This document shows positions 54,643 to 63,930 of a stretch of 64,000 nucleotides of DNA, one piece after another. Under the pieces are notes generated by a model. That model saw only the letters and a list, made by a program, of their open reading frames with translations. It had not been told where the DNA came from and did no database searches. Numbering within the stretch: the stretch's first letter is position 1; every line of letters starts with the position of its first letter. The position numbers and the translations under genes are program-made. Source of the DNA: Kaistia terrae (GTDB lineage: Bacteria > Pseudomonadota > Alphaproteobacteria > Rhizobiales > Kaistiaceae); the NCBI RefSeq assembly GCF_026344005.1, contig NZ_JAPKNH010000005.1:62001-126000 (forward strand). Reading direction: 5' to 3'.

Positions 54643-56356
54643 CCAACTCCGCTCCTCGCGCTGGTTCGCGCCGGACGACCAGCGGTCATCGGGACACCGC
54701 TCACGCACGATGCAGATGGGCTATGATCCCGCCGACTGGGAAGAAAAGCCGGTCATTGCCATCATCAACACGTGGTCGGACGCACAGCCTTGTCATGCCC
54801 ATTTCAAGGATCGCGTGGAGTGGGTGAAGCGGGGCATCCTTCAGGCAGGCGGCTTCCCGGTCGAACTGCCCGCCATGTCGCTCTCGGAAAGCTGGGTCAA
54901 GCCGACCACCATGCTCTACCGCAACATGCTGGCGATGGAGACCGAGGAACTTCTGCGCTCGCATCCGGTCGATGGCGCGGTGCTGATGGGCGGCTGCGAC
55001 AAGACCACCCCGGCGCTCATCATGGGCGCGATCTCCATGGGCCTGCCATTCGTCTTCCTGCCGGCCGGGCCCATGCTGCGCGGCAACTATGCCGGCAAGT
55101 ATCTCGGCTCCGGCACGGATATGTTCAAATACTGGGACGAGCGGCGCGCCGGCACCATCACCAAGGAAGAATGGATGGGCATGGAAGCGGGCATCGCCCG
55201 TTCCTACGGCCATTGCATGACCATGGGCACGGCCAGCACGATGACCGCGATCGCTGAGGCGATGGGCCTGTCGTTGCCGGGCGCGTCGTCGATCCCCGCG
55301 GCCGACGCCAACCACCAGCGCATGTCCACCCAGTGCGGCAGGCGCGCCGTCGAGATGGTGTGGGAAGACCTGACGCCGGAAAAGATCATCACGCCGGTCG
55401 CCGTCGAGAACGCCGTCACCGTCGCCATGGCGACCGGCTGCTCGACCAACGCGATCATCCATCTGATCGCAATGGCGCGTCGTGCCGGCATTCCGCTCGA
55501 ACTGGACGACCTCGACCGGATCGGCCGCACCACGCCCGTGCTCGCCAACATCCGGCCGTCCGGCACGCAGTATCTGATGGAAGATTTCTTCTACGCAGGC
55601 GGCATTCGCGCGCTGATGAAGCAACTCGGCGACAAGCTGGATCCGTCGGCCATCACGGTGACCGGCAGGCCGCTGGTCGAGGGCCTCGAGGACGTGAAGA
55701 TATTCAACGACGATGTGATCCGGCCGCTTTCCAACCCGGTCTATCACGAGGGCTCGCTTGCCGTGCTCAAGGGCAATCTCTGTCCGGATGGAGCGGTCAT
55801 CAAGCCTGCCGCATGCGACCCCAAGTTTCACAAGCATGTAGGCCCGGCGCTGGTCGCCGACAGCTATCCGGAAATCAAGAAGATCATCGACGATCCGGAC
55901 TACCCGATGACGCCCGACACAGTGCTGGTGCTTCGCAATGCAGGGCCGCAGGGTGGTCCGGGCATGCCCGAATGGGGCATGATCCCGATGCCGAAGGCGC
56001 TGCTCAAGCTTGGCCTGCGCGACATGGTCCGCCTCTCGGACGCGCGCATGTCCGGCACGTCGTTCGGGGCCTGCGTCCTGCATATCGCGCCCGAATCCTT
56101 TGTCGGCGGCCCGCTCGCCCTGTTGAAAACCGGGGACCTGGTAGAACTCGACATCCCGGCGCGCAGACTTCAGATGCTTGTCAGCGACGAGGAGCTTGCC
56201 CAGCGTCGCGAGGACTGGGTTGCGCCCACGCCTCATTACGAACGCGGCTATGGCCTGATGTTCTCCAAGCATATCGAGCAGGCCGACAAGGGTTGCGACT
56301 TCGACTTCCTTCGCACTGAACACGGACGCCCTGTGGACGAGCCGGTTATTTATTAG
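54623..56356 (+). CDS. IlvD/Edd-family sugar-acid dehydratase
   Basis: This 577-residue iron-sulfur dehydratase has cysteines in AQPCHAHF, MGGCDKTTPA and ATGCSTNA, suitable for an Fe-S cluster, plus the typical LSDARMSGTSFG. The length and TRKTYDQLRSSRWFAPDDQR start fit the L-arabinonate/D-xylonate/galactonate dehydratase branch, not IlvD proper. It dehydrates an aldonate to a 2-keto-3-deoxy acid. Together with the 51661 enzyme it gives the operon two different dehydratases. Confidence 0.89.
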   Translation: MTRKTYDQLRSSRWFAPDDQRSSGHRSRTMQMGYDPADWEEKPVIAIINTWSDAQPCHAHFKDRVEWVKRGILQAGGFPVELPAMSLSESWVKPTTMLYRNMLAMETEELLRSHPVDGAVLMGGCDKTTPALIMGAISMGLPFVFLPAGPMLRGNYAGKYLGSGTDMFKYWDERRAGTITKEEWMGMEAGIARSYGHCMTMGTASTMTAIAEAMGLSLPGASSIPAADANHQRMSTQCGRRAVEMVWEDLTPEKIITPVAVENAVTVAMATGCSTNAIIHLIAMARRAGIPLELDDLDRIGRTTPVLANIRPSGTQYLMEDFFYAGGIRALMKQLGDKLDPSAITVTGRPLVEGLEDVKIFNDDVIRPLSNPVYHEGSLAVLKGNLCPDGAVIKPAACDPKFHKHVGPALVADSYPEIKKIIDDPDYPMTPDTVLVLRNAGPQGGPGMPEWGMIPMPKALLKLGLRDMVRLSDARMSGTSFGACVLHIAPESFVGGPLALLKTGDLVELDIPARRLQMLVSDEELAQRREDWVAPTPHYERGYGLMFSKHIEQADKGCDFDFLRTEHGRPVDEPVIY

Positions 56357-56371
56357 CGCGAGCAAGAGACA

Positions 56372-57106
56372 GTGAAAGAGATGAGCGACTACATCCTATC
56401 CGACGAGACGCGTGCCAAGCTGTCGAAGGTTTCGACCGCTTCCGTTGCCAGCGCCTTGTTCAAGCGCGGCCTGCGCAACCAGTTCATCCAGGGCGTCACC
56501 CCCGTCAGCTGGAAGGGCCAGAACATGGTCGGCCAGGCTTTCACGCTGCGCTACATTCCGGCGCGCGAAGATCGCAACCCGATGGAGGTCTTCCGCAACG
56601 CCGACCACCCGCAGCGCGTGGCGATGGAGACCTGTCCTCCCGGCCACGTGCTGGTGATGGACAGCCGCAAGGATGCGCGTGCCGCTTCCGCCGGTTCGAT
56701 CCTGATCACGCGGCTGGCAAAGCGCGGCTGCGCCGGCGTCGTGACGGATGGCGGTTTTCGCGATGCGGAGGGGATCGGCAAGCTCGACATGCCGGCCTAT
56801 CACCAGCGCCCCAGCGCGCCAACCAACCTGACGCTTCACGAGGCGCTGGACATCAATGTCCCGATCGCCTGCGGTGACGCGGCGGTGTTCCCCGGCGATG
56901 TTCTGGTTGGTGACGGCGATGGCGTGATGGTTATTCCAGCCCATCTGGCCGATGAGATCGCGAACGAATGCACCGGCATGGAGCAGTTCGAGGCTTTCGT
57001 GCTCGAACAGGTCGAGGATGGTGCGCGCATTATCGGCCTCTACCCGCCAACCAGCGAAAAGGCCCAGGCTGACTACGCGCAGTGGCGCGAAAAGAACGGT
57101 CTGTAA
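56372..57106 (+). CDS. RraA-family protein (aldolase/demethylmenaquinone-methyltransferase-like fold)
   Basis: This 244-residue protein is a member of the RraA-like family, with RGCAGVVTDGGFRDAEGI at the active-site loop (Gly-Arg-Asp) and VNVPIACGDAAVFPGDVLVG. Many relatives are class II pyruvate aldolases acting on keto acids, which would suit the end of this pathway; others are RNase E inhibitors. The GTG at 56372 is used here; the ATG at 56381 is the alternative. Confidence 0.82.
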   Translation: MKEMSDYILSDETRAKLSKVSTASVASALFKRGLRNQFIQGVTPVSWKGQNMVGQAFTLRYIPAREDRNPMEVFRNADHPQRVAMETCPPGHVLVMDSRKDARAASAGSILITRLAKRGCAGVVTDGGFRDAEGIGKLDMPAYHQRPSAPTNLTLHEALDINVPIACGDAAVFPGDVLVGDGDGVMVIPAHLADEIANECTGMEQFEAFVLEQVEDGARIIGLYPPTSEKAQADYAQWREKNGL

Positions 57107-57223
57107 GTTCGGTCCGATGGCCATGGCCGCGCGCTGTTCAACCTTTGCGCCGCGCGCGTCCGCCACTCCGGGCCATGGATTGGATTTGAACCGGACCACC
57201 GAATAGGGTCGGACTTCCTTCCC

Positions 57224-57673
57224 TCATTGCAGCGGGCGTACGATTGCGCCGGGACGGGAGTGGATCGAAAGATCCTCATCGACCAGATCCGTTTCGAGCC
57301 TTTGCAGGATTGGGCAATGGGGGCGGTGGTCGCCGTGGCAGGCGTTGACCAGCGTTGTCAGCGTATTGGCCATGTCCTGAAGACCTTTGATCTTCTTTTG
57401 CAGTTCGTCGATGTGGCCCTGCGCCAAGCGCTTGACCTCGGCGCTCTGCCGGCTGTCGTCACGCCATAGGCCCAGAAGATCGCTGATCTCGGCAACCGAA
57501 AAGCCGAGATCGCGCGCGCGGCGAATGAAGCGCAGCATGTGGACTTCGGTGTCCGAATAATCGCGGTAGCCAGAAGGCTTTCGGTCCGCAGCCGGAATGA
57601 GACCAGTCTGCTCGTAGTAGCGAATCATCTTGGCCGAAACGCCCGATGCTTTCGATGCCTGTCCTATGTTCAT
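57224..57673 (-). CDS. cueR: Copper-responsive MerR-family regulator CueR
   Basis: This 149-residue protein has the MerR HTH (MNIGQASKASGVSAKMIRYY), the long dimerisation helix and, at residues 112 and 120, the two cysteines of ACHGDHRPHCPIL that bind Cu(I) in CueR. It is downstream of copA on the same strand. It should activate the two promoters at 60282-60369 when copper rises. Confidence 0.93.
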   Translation of the reverse strand: MNIGQASKASGVSAKMIRYYEQTGLIPAADRKPSGYRDYSDTEVHMLRFIRRARDLGFSVAEISDLLGLWRDDSRQSAEVKRLAQGHIDELQKKIKGLQDMANTLTTLVNACHGDHRPHCPILQRLETDLVDEDLSIHSRPGAIVRPLQ

Positions 57674-57736
57674 CCGTAGTCTCCCAAAAAATGGCGCGGC
57701 AGCCGACCTGGATATAGGGTCGGCCGCCGCCGTTTG

Positions 57737-60241
57737 TCAGTTCGCCACCTTGAACGTGCGCAACCGCAGTGCATTGCCGAGCACGAACACGCTCGACAGG
57801 GCCATGGCGCCCGCGGCGAAGACAGGCGACAGCAGGATGCCGTAGGCCGGATAGAGCAGGCCCGCCGCGACCGGGATCAGAGCCGTGTTGTAGGCAAACG
57901 CCCAGAACAGGTTCTGCCGGATGTTGCCGATCGTCGCCTTCGACAAGGCGATCGCATTCGGCACGCCCTGCAGGCTGCCCGACATCAGGACCACGTCCGC
58001 CGCCTCGATGGCGATGTCCGTACCGGTGCCGATGGCGAGACCCACATCCGCCTCGGCCAGGGCCGGGGCGTCGTTGATGCCGTCGCCGACGAAGGCGACC
58101 TTGCCGTACTTGGCCCGGAGGCGACGAACCGCGTCGACCTTGCCGTCCGGCAGGACTTCCGCCACCACTTCGTCGATCCCCAGCCGAGCCGCTATCGCCT
58201 TGGCCGTGCGGGCATTGTCGCCGGTGATCATCGCGACCTTGAGGCCGAGATCGTGCAGGGCCTTGATTGCCGCGGCCGTGGTGTCCTTGATCGGGTCGGC
58301 CACGGCGATGATTGCCGCGAGCTTGCCGTCGATTGCGGCATAGAGGGGCGACTTGCCCTCATTGCCCAGACGCTCGGCGAACTGAGCGAACGCTGCCACG
58401 TCATGGCCGAGTTCGAGCATGTAGCGGTCCGCGCCGATCTCGACGTGCTTGCCGTCCACTTTGGCCCTGACGCCGAAGCCCGTCACCGATTCGAAGTCCG
58501 ACACGGTTGGCAATGCAATGCCTTCCCCGATGGCGGCTTCCACGATCGCGCCGGCAATCGGGTGTTCCGACCTGGCCTCGACAGCGGCGACAAGCCCCAG
58601 GACATTCGACCGGTCGAAGCCAGCGGCCAGTTCCAGGTCGGTCAGGGCCGGCTTGCCCTCGGTCAGCGTGCCCGTCTTGTCGAGAGCGACCACCTTGGCG
58701 TCTTTCAGCAGCTGGAGCGCTTCACCCTTGCGGAAGAGCACGCCGAGCTCGGCGCCACGGCCGGTACCCACCATGATGGAGGTCGGCGTCGCCAGCCCCA
58801 TCGCGCACGGGCAGGCGATGATCAGGACGGCGACGGCATTGACCAGCGCGAAGGTGAGCGCGGGCGACGGCCCGAAAGCGAGCCAGGCCGCAAAGGTCAG
58901 CGCCGCGACGGCGAACACGGCCGGGACGAACCACATGGTGATCTTGTCGACCAGCGCCTGGATCGGCAGCTTGGAGCCCTGCGCCTCTTCAACCATGCGG
59001 ATGATCTGCGAAAGGACCGTATTGCCGCCGACCGCCGTGGCGCGGAACGCGAACGCACCTTTCTGGTTGACCGTGCCACCGACGACCTCGCTCCCCACCG
59101 ACTTGGAAACCGGGATCGGCTCGCCGGTGATCATCGACTCGTCCACATAGCTTGAACCTTCGACCACCTCGCCATCGACGGGCAGGCGTTCGCCGGGACG
59201 AACCTCGACGATATCGCCGGAAACGACCGAGGCGATCGGCAGATCGACGGTCTTGCCGTCCCTTTGGACGCGCGCTGTCTTGGCCTGAAGGCCGGCCAGA
59301 CGCTTGATCGCTTCCGATGTCCGGCCCTTGGCGCGGGCCTCGAGCAGACGGCCGAGCAGAATCAGCGTCACGATGACCGCGGCGGCTTCGAAATAGACGT
59401 TGATCGTTCCTGGCGGCAGGAAGCCGGGTGCGAAGGTTGCGACCAGCGAATACCCATAGGCAGCAAGCGAACCGACAGCCACGAGCGAGTTCATGTCCGG
59501 GGCAAGACGCCAAAGCGCCGGGAGCCCCTTTTCATAGAACCGAATGCCCGGAACGAAGAGCACCAGCGTTGTCAGGGCGAACTGGATGTACCAGCTCCAT
59601 TGCATGCCGATCGTCGATTCGATGAGGCCATGCACGCCCGGAATAAGGTGCGATCCCATTTCGATAAGGAAGATCGGCGCGGTGAGGACCGCCGCGATGG
59701 TGAAGTCGCGGGTCAGTTCGCGGCGCTCGGCTTCCTTCTTCTCGGCTCGCTCGGCGTTCTCGTCGATACCATCATGGCTGACGGCCGCGCCGATCAGTTT
59801 TGCCTCGTAGCTGGCGTCTTCGATCGCCGCGATCAGGGTTGCCGCATCGGCGGTTCCGCGGATCGTGGCGCGCTCTGTCGCGAGATTGACGACCGCCTCC
59901 GTCACGCCGGGAACAGCCTTCAGCGCGCGCTCGACGCGGCCGACGCAGGATGCGCAGGTCATGCCCTCGATCGATAGCTCCGTGGGGCCAGACGAACCAG
60001 CAGCTTGGGCCGGCACGGAATAACCGGTGCTTTCGATGACCTCGACAAGCTTCGCGCGGGTGACGGCCGATTGGGCTGTGATGCTCGCGCGTTCCGTGGC
60101 CAGGTTGACCGATACGGACTCAACGCCTGGCACTGCCTTCAGGGCCCTTTCGATACGACCGACGCAGGACGCGCAGGTCATACCCTCGATGGGTAGCGAT
60201 ATCGTTCCAGGCAGGCCTGTTGCTCGAGCGGGGGCATTCAT
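57737..60241 (-). CDS. copA: Cu(I)-exporting P1B-type ATPase
   Basis: From the ATG at 60241 (GGAGG five bases upstream) the protein has 834 residues; the longer upstream frame runs through the promoter region and is rejected. Two heavy-metal domains carry GMTCASC (residues 20-26 and 93-99). The membrane CPC motif is in [12 protein letters not shown], the phosphorylation site is DKTGT, and [10 protein letters not shown] closes the hinge. It pumps Cu(I) out of the cytoplasm. It is expressed from the CueR promoter just upstream. Confidence 0.95.
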   Translation of the reverse strand: MNAPARATGLPGTISLPIEGMTCASCVGRIERALKAVPGVESVSVNLATERASITAQSAVTRAKLVEVIESTGYSVPAQAAGSSGPTELSIEGMTCASCVGRVERALKAVPGVTEAVVNLATERATIRGTADAATLIAAIEDASYEAKLIGAAVSHDGIDENAERAEKKEAERRELTRDFTIAAVLTAPIFLIEMGSHLIPGVHGLIESTIGMQWSWYIQFALTTLVLFVPGIRFYEKGLPALWRLAPDMNSLVAVGSLAAYGYSLVATFAPGFLPPGTINVYFEAAAVIVTLILLGRLLEARAKGRTSEAIKRLAGLQAKTARVQRDGKTVDLPIASVVSGDIVEVRPGERLPVDGEVVEGSSYVDESMITGEPIPVSKSVGSEVVGGTVNQKGAFAFRATAVGGNTVLSQIIRMVEEAQGSKLPIQALVDKITMWFVPAVFAVAALTFAAWLAFGPSPALTFALVNAVAVLIIACPCAMGLATPTSIMVGTGRGAELGVLFRKGEALQLLKDAKVVALDKTGTLTEGKPALTDLELAAGFDRSNVLGLVAAVEARSEHPIAGAIVEAAIGEGIALPTVSDFESVTGFGVRAKVDGKHVEIGADRYMLELGHDVAAFAQFAERLGNEGKSPLYAAIDGKLAAIIAVADPIKDTTAAAIKALHDLGLKVAMITGDNARTAKAIAARLGIDEVVAEVLPDGKVDAVRRLRAKYGKVAFVGDGINDAPALAEADVGLAIGTGTDIAIEAADVVLMSGSLQGVPNAIALSKATIGNIRQNLFWAFAYNTALIPVAAGLLYPAYGILLSPVFAAGAMALSSVFVLGNALRLRTFKVAN

Positions 60242-60281
60242 TGCCGCCTCCTTTATCGTTCCGAAATTCAAGTTCGGACTG

Positions 60282-60312
60282 AAAATGGGGCTTCCAGCCA
60301 TGGGAAGGTCAA
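60282..60312 (-). promoter_or_regulatory. CueR-type promoter of copA
   Basis: On the minus strand TTGACC (60307-60312) is followed by a 19-base spacer holding the dyad TTCCCATGGCTGGAA and then CATTTT (60282-60287). A 19-base spacer with this dyad is the hallmark of CueR/MerR-activated promoters. Confidence 0.8.
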
Positions 60313-60338
60313 GGGCAAAAATTCGTCTTCTGCGACAC

Positions 60339-60369
60339 TTGACCTTCCCATGGTTGGAAACCCCACCTT
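60339..60369 (+). promoter_or_regulatory. CueR-type promoter of copZ
   Basis: TTGACC (60339-60344), a 19-base spacer with TTCCCATGGTTGGAA, and CACCTT (60364-60369) mirror the copA promoter on the opposite strand. It precedes the copZ start by 34 bases. The two sites are nearly identical copies back to back. Confidence 0.8.
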
Positions 60370-60403
60370 GAGCGACATGAGACCCAAACCAAGGAGAATT
60401 GTC

Positions 60404-60598
60404 GTGGAACTCAAAATCGAGAACATGACCTGCGGCGGCTGCGCCAGATCCGTCACCAAGGCGATCCAGTCGGTCGATCCCGATGCCAGGGTCGAGACCA
60501 ATCCCGCCGCACGCGTGGTCAAGGTCGAGACGACCGCGACCACGGCGGCCCTGCAACAGGTTCTCGATGAAGCCGGCTATCCGGCCGTCGCGAACTGA
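60404..60598 (+). CDS. copZ: Copper chaperone CopZ (HMA domain)
   Basis: From the GTG at 60404 (AGGAGA just upstream) the protein has 64 residues and one heavy-metal-associated domain with the MTCGGCA copper motif near residue 10. It delivers Cu(I) to CopA or CueR. The short length is normal for a one-domain chaperone. Confidence 0.9.
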   Translation: MELKIENMTCGGCARSVTKAIQSVDPDARVETNPAARVVKVETTATTAALQQVLDEAGYPAVAN

Positions 60599-60613
60599 AC
60601 AGGAGCGACAATC

Positions 60614-60769
60614 ATCAACAAGCTCACCCCGATCTTCATCGCAGGAGCCCTCGCCATCAGCGCGGGCCTGGCGATCGCGCAGAACCAGATCAACAAGGAC
60701 GATCCGATGCAGGGTCACACTATGTCGGGCCTGGCGTCGCCTGCGCCTGCCTTGACACCCCGTCCATGA
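60614..60769 (+). pseudogene. Broken CopM/DUF305-like periplasmic copper protein gene
   Basis: Downstream of copZ, AGGAG (60601-60605) is followed by a frame reading [20 protein letters not shown], a signal peptide, then [17 protein letters not shown]. This is the N-terminal pattern of DUF305/CopM metallochaperones. The expected ATG is ATC (60614-60616) and the frame stops at 60769 before the His-rich domain. The copy has lost both its start and its functional domain. Family assignment is from the short N-terminal only. Confidence 0.5.
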
Positions 60770-60811
60770 AGGCCTCCCTAGCCACCGCCGCGAAGAGGCT
60801 CGCGGCGGGAC

Positions 60812-61573
60812 TTAACCCGTCGAGCGGGCGGCCGTCCGTGCTTCTCTGGCACGATCGGGTTTTGTGAGAAGTCCCAGTTGTCGAAGGCAGGTCCTGGCCA
60901 GGGCGGTGTTGCTGTCGACGATCCCCGATGGGTCGGTGTCGATCCGATGCGAGATGGCGGAGAGTTCCGTGCATGCCAGGATCGTCACGTCGACGCTCTC
61001 CTCCCGGCACCGCGCGAGGGCCGAGTTGAGCGCGGTCGCGGCATCGGCCAGCGCTCCCGACTTGACGTCGCGGATGGCCGCGTCGACCAGGTTCTGGAAG
61101 TCCTGCCGGCGTGGCGCGTAAATTTCATGGTCAGCCGCCAGCAGCGCATTCTGATAGAAGCCGGAAGCAAGCGTTCCGCGGGTCGCCAGAAGCGTGACGC
61201 GGCGAGCGCCGGGGAACTGCGCCATCTCTTCGACGACGCTGTCGACGATATGGACGATTTTCGCTCGCGTCGCGCGGCTGAGCGCGTCGAACCAGTGATG
61301 CGCCGTATTGCAGGGGATCGCGATGCGCTCGACGCCAAGCTTGTCCAGGGTCGAGACCGCGTCCATCAGTGCGTCCAGCACCGCATCGGAACCGTTGAGG
61401 ATGGCTTCGGTGCGGTCCGGAAGCTGGGGCAGGCTGAGCAAAACAAGCGGAAGATGATCGGTGTCCGTGCGTGCCGGCGTCAACTCCGTGAGCTTGCGGT
61501 AAAAGTCGGCGGAGGCCAGTGGCCCAAGTCCGCCGATGATGCCCAGACGAAGGCCGAGCCGGCTGGCCGTCAT
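60812..61573 (-). CDS. Aspartate/glutamate racemase family protein
   Basis: This protein has 253 residues from the ATG at 61573, which overlaps the symporter stop (ATGA). The family motifs are LGIIGGLGPLASADFYRKL, the first cysteine in AIPCNTAHHW and the second in TILACTELS. It interconverts L- and D-aspartate (or glutamate). Its coupling to an acidic amino-acid symporter supports aspartate as substrate. Confidence 0.87.
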   Translation of the reverse strand: MTASRLGLRLGIIGGLGPLASADFYRKLTELTPARTDTDHLPLVLLSLPQLPDRTEAILNGSDAVLDALMDAVSTLDKLGVERIAIPCNTAHHWFDALSRATRAKIVHIVDSVVEEMAQFPGARRVTLLATRGTLASGFYQNALLAADHEIYAPRRQDFQNLVDAAIRDVKSGALADAATALNSALARCREESVDVTILACTELSAISHRIDTDPSGIVDSNTALARTCLRQLGLLTKPDRAREARTAARSTG

Positions 61574-62943
61574 GCCGTCGCCACCTGCGCGGGCGGAATC
61601 CCGGCGGGTATCGTTTCGGCCTCGGCGATCTCCCGCGAATGCGGCGCGATGGCCGCGGTGACGGCTGTCACGGTCGAAACGCTGGCAAGGGTCATGAAGG
61701 TGTCCGAAACCGCATCGACAGCGACGAACAGCACGAAAGCGGCTTCGAACGGCAGCTGCAGGTAGCCGCACACGACCGACATCTGCGAAAGGATCACCAG
61801 ACCGGCCATGCCGGTTGTGGTGAGTGCCAGCAGCGCCGAGGACACGCCGATCAGCGCGAGGTCGCTGAACGAGAGCGTGCGTCCGTAGAGCTGCGCGATG
61901 AAGATCACGCCGCCGACATAAAGGAAGATCGCTCCGGTGCGCAGTAGCGCCGCCTGCAGCGGGGCCAGCAGTTCGACGATGACCTGGTTGAACTTCATCC
62001 GTTCCACCAGGAGATTGATGATCCACGGTATAGAGGCAATGGTCGAACGCGTGGTGATCACCACCATCAGCAGCGGCTGGAACGCCTTGATGGTGGACCA
62101 ATATCCTCGGCGGGAGCGGACTGCGACGATCATGACCGCCGCGATCATGACGACCAGCGTCGAAAGGCCCATCACGACCAGAAAGCCGCCCATAAGGGTC
62201 AACGGCTCCGGCCCGACCTGTGCGGTCTGCTCGGCGATCAGGATGAAGGTGGCGATCGGCAGGCCCCAGACGAACCAGTTGGTCAGGATGATGCAGGCGC
62301 GGTAGATCGCGTCGAGGCCCTGAGCCAGGCTGGCGGCGGATTTTTGCGGAACCTGGCCGACGGCCAGGCCGAAGAGCAGGCAGAACAGCAGTACCTGGAT
62401 CGTTTCGCCCTTGGCCAGCGCGCCGAAAACGTTGCTGGGCACGAGATGGAGGAGGATACCCAGCGGACCGGAATTCTGGCTGACCTCCTGCGGTGCTGCC
62501 AGGGATAGTTGCAAGTCGGTCGACACGGCGCCTTGGGAATTGATGAACATGCCGAGCCCGATGCGCGTCTGCGGATCGTCGATCTGGCCGGGTTGCATGA
62601 GCAACGACAGGGTGCCGCTCAAGGCGACACCGAGGACCGAAACGATCACGACCGCAAGCGCGATGCGTGGCAGGTATCGCACCGATTGGGGATTCTGCAC
62701 CATCGAGGTGATCGAGAAGATCACCGACGAGACCAGCAGTGGCAGAACGACCATCGTCAGCAGGTTGAGATAGACCTTGGCGACGGGCGCCAGCGCATGG
62801 GCGATCGCCGGCGCATGGATGCCGCAGACGATTCCGGCCGCGATCAGCACCAGCGTGGTGAACGGCGAACGCAGGACGCGCTTGAGCAAGGTGAAGGTAT
62901 TGAAACGTGGCGCCGGCGCGGGGAGGATCTCGTCCGTTGACAC
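61570..62943 (-). CDS. Dicarboxylate/amino acid:cation symporter (DAACS family)
   Basis: This 457-residue secondary transporter starts at a GTG and matches the GltP/DctA family, with about eight helices and the hairpin re-entrant loops (QGAVSTDL near 175, TRSTIASIP later). It probably takes up aspartate or glutamate with protons or sodium. It starts three bases after the binding-protein stop and is coupled to the racemase. Confidence 0.88.
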   Translation of the reverse strand: MSTDEILPAPAPRFNTFTLLKRVLRSPFTTLVLIAAGIVCGIHAPAIAHALAPVAKVYLNLLTMVVLPLLVSSVIFSITSMVQNPQSVRYLPRIALAVVIVSVLGVALSGTLSLLMQPGQIDDPQTRIGLGMFINSQGAVSTDLQLSLAAPQEVSQNSGPLGILLHLVPSNVFGALAKGETIQVLLFCLLFGLAVGQVPQKSAASLAQGLDAIYRACIILTNWFVWGLPIATFILIAEQTAQVGPEPLTLMGGFLVVMGLSTLVVMIAAVMIVAVRSRRGYWSTIKAFQPLLMVVITTRSTIASIPWIINLLVERMKFNQVIVELLAPLQAALLRTGAIFLYVGGVIFIAQLYGRTLSFSDLALIGVSSALLALTTTGMAGLVILSQMSVVCGYLQLPFEAAFVLFVAVDAVSDTFMTLASVSTVTAVTAAIAPHSREIAEAETIPAGIPPAQVATA

Positions 62944-62946
62944 GCG

Positions 62947-63768
62947 TCAAACCCCCTTGCTGGCGCGATACTGCGCGATGATTTCATCGGTCTTCAGGAC
63001 GGCGCCGCCCTGCGAAATGTCGAGGAACAGATCGACGAAAGCGGCCAGGTGCGTGGCGTCCGGCCGAATGCCGATCGCCAGCGTGTCCGTCTTGTCGTTC
63101 AAAGTGATCGAACGCGCGACGACGGTAAGAGAGGGATCATCGACGAGCAGCTTCTTGATCTCGAAATCGTCCCGATAGGCCATGTCGATCTCTTCGGCAC
63201 GAACCGCGTCGATCATCGACGTCCAGTCGGCGAACTCGCGGATGCTGGCCTTGGGGAAGCTCGTGCTGGCAAACTCGGCGAAGGCCGAATGGCCGATGAC
63301 GCCCAGCACGCCGCTGAAATCGCGTATGACCTGCTCGATCGGCTGGCTGCCGGCCATCCGCGCCAGCCTTGTGCGATTGGCGATGAGGCCGTGATTGAAC
63401 ACCGCGTAAGGGCGTGAGTAGCGGATCAGGCGCCCGCGGCGCACGGTGCGGCTGAGTTTGCATATCGCCAGATCGGCGGCGCCGGCGGCGATCAGATCGA
63501 CGGCCTCGTCGAAGGTTCCCGGCTGCCGGTCAAAGGTGACATTAACCTCCAGCATGCGGGCGATCGCCTGGCTGAGGGTGACGTCGATGCCTGCGTTATC
63601 CGCCCCCGAGGCCTCGAAGAAGGGAGGCGACGCGAAGCGCGGCATGGCGATCCGCAGCGGCTGGTCGCGATAGATGCGGGAGAGATCGCTCAGCGGCTCT
63701 GCGAACGCGCGCGGCGCGGCGATGGCAGCCAAGGCGCCGCCCAGCAAGGCGCGCCGGGACAGATTCAT
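62947..63768 (-). CDS. Periplasmic amino-acid-binding protein (family 3) with twin-arginine signal
   Basis: From the ATG at 63768 (NLSRRALLGGALAAIAAPRA signal, ending AFAEP) the protein has 273 residues; ATGs at 63780 and 63798 are also in frame. The body is a family 3 solute-binding domain, with FFEASGADNAGIDVTLSQAI and DLAICKLSRTVRR. Such proteins normally serve ABC transporters. Here no permease or ATPase is present, only a secondary symporter. Confidence 0.84.
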   Translation of the reverse strand: MNLSRRALLGGALAAIAAPRAFAEPLSDLSRIYRDQPLRIAMPRFASPPFFEASGADNAGIDVTLSQAIARMLEVNVTFDRQPGTFDEAVDLIAAGAADLAICKLSRTVRRGRLIRYSRPYAVFNHGLIANRTRLARMAGSQPIEQVIRDFSGVLGVIGHSAFAEFASTSFPKASIREFADWTSMIDAVRAEEIDMAYRDDFEIKKLLVDDPSLTVVARSITLNDKTDTLAIGIRPDATHLAAFVDLFLDISQGGAVLKTDEIIAQYRASKGV

Positions 63769-63930
63769 GGGTCGCCGCATTGCCAACATCGATGTCATGG
63801 AGCCAACAGCCGGATCGGAAGAAGAGCGACGTCGATTTTTTCGGCGCCCAATGGTTTGGCTAAGAAGCTTTCACCCTGCAACGGGGAGGCGCCCTCGATC
63901 CTGATATCGGATGAGGTGGAGAGGCCATGA

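Noticed and set aside
57160-57210. tRNA-like T-loop (GGTTCAAATCC on the minus strand)
   Set aside because: The T-stem does not pair beyond two bases and no acceptor, D or anticodon arm can be folded around it.
60242-60718. N-terminal extension of the copA reading frame
   Set aside because: It runs across the two CueR promoters and copZ on the other strand. The ATG at 60241 has a strong GGAGG and begins a normal heavy-metal domain.
61574-62950. Extension of the racemase frame through the symporter gene
   Set aside because: The extension is an Arg/Pro-rich shadow of the symporter. The racemase starts cleanly at ATG 61573 with LGIIGGLGPLAS.
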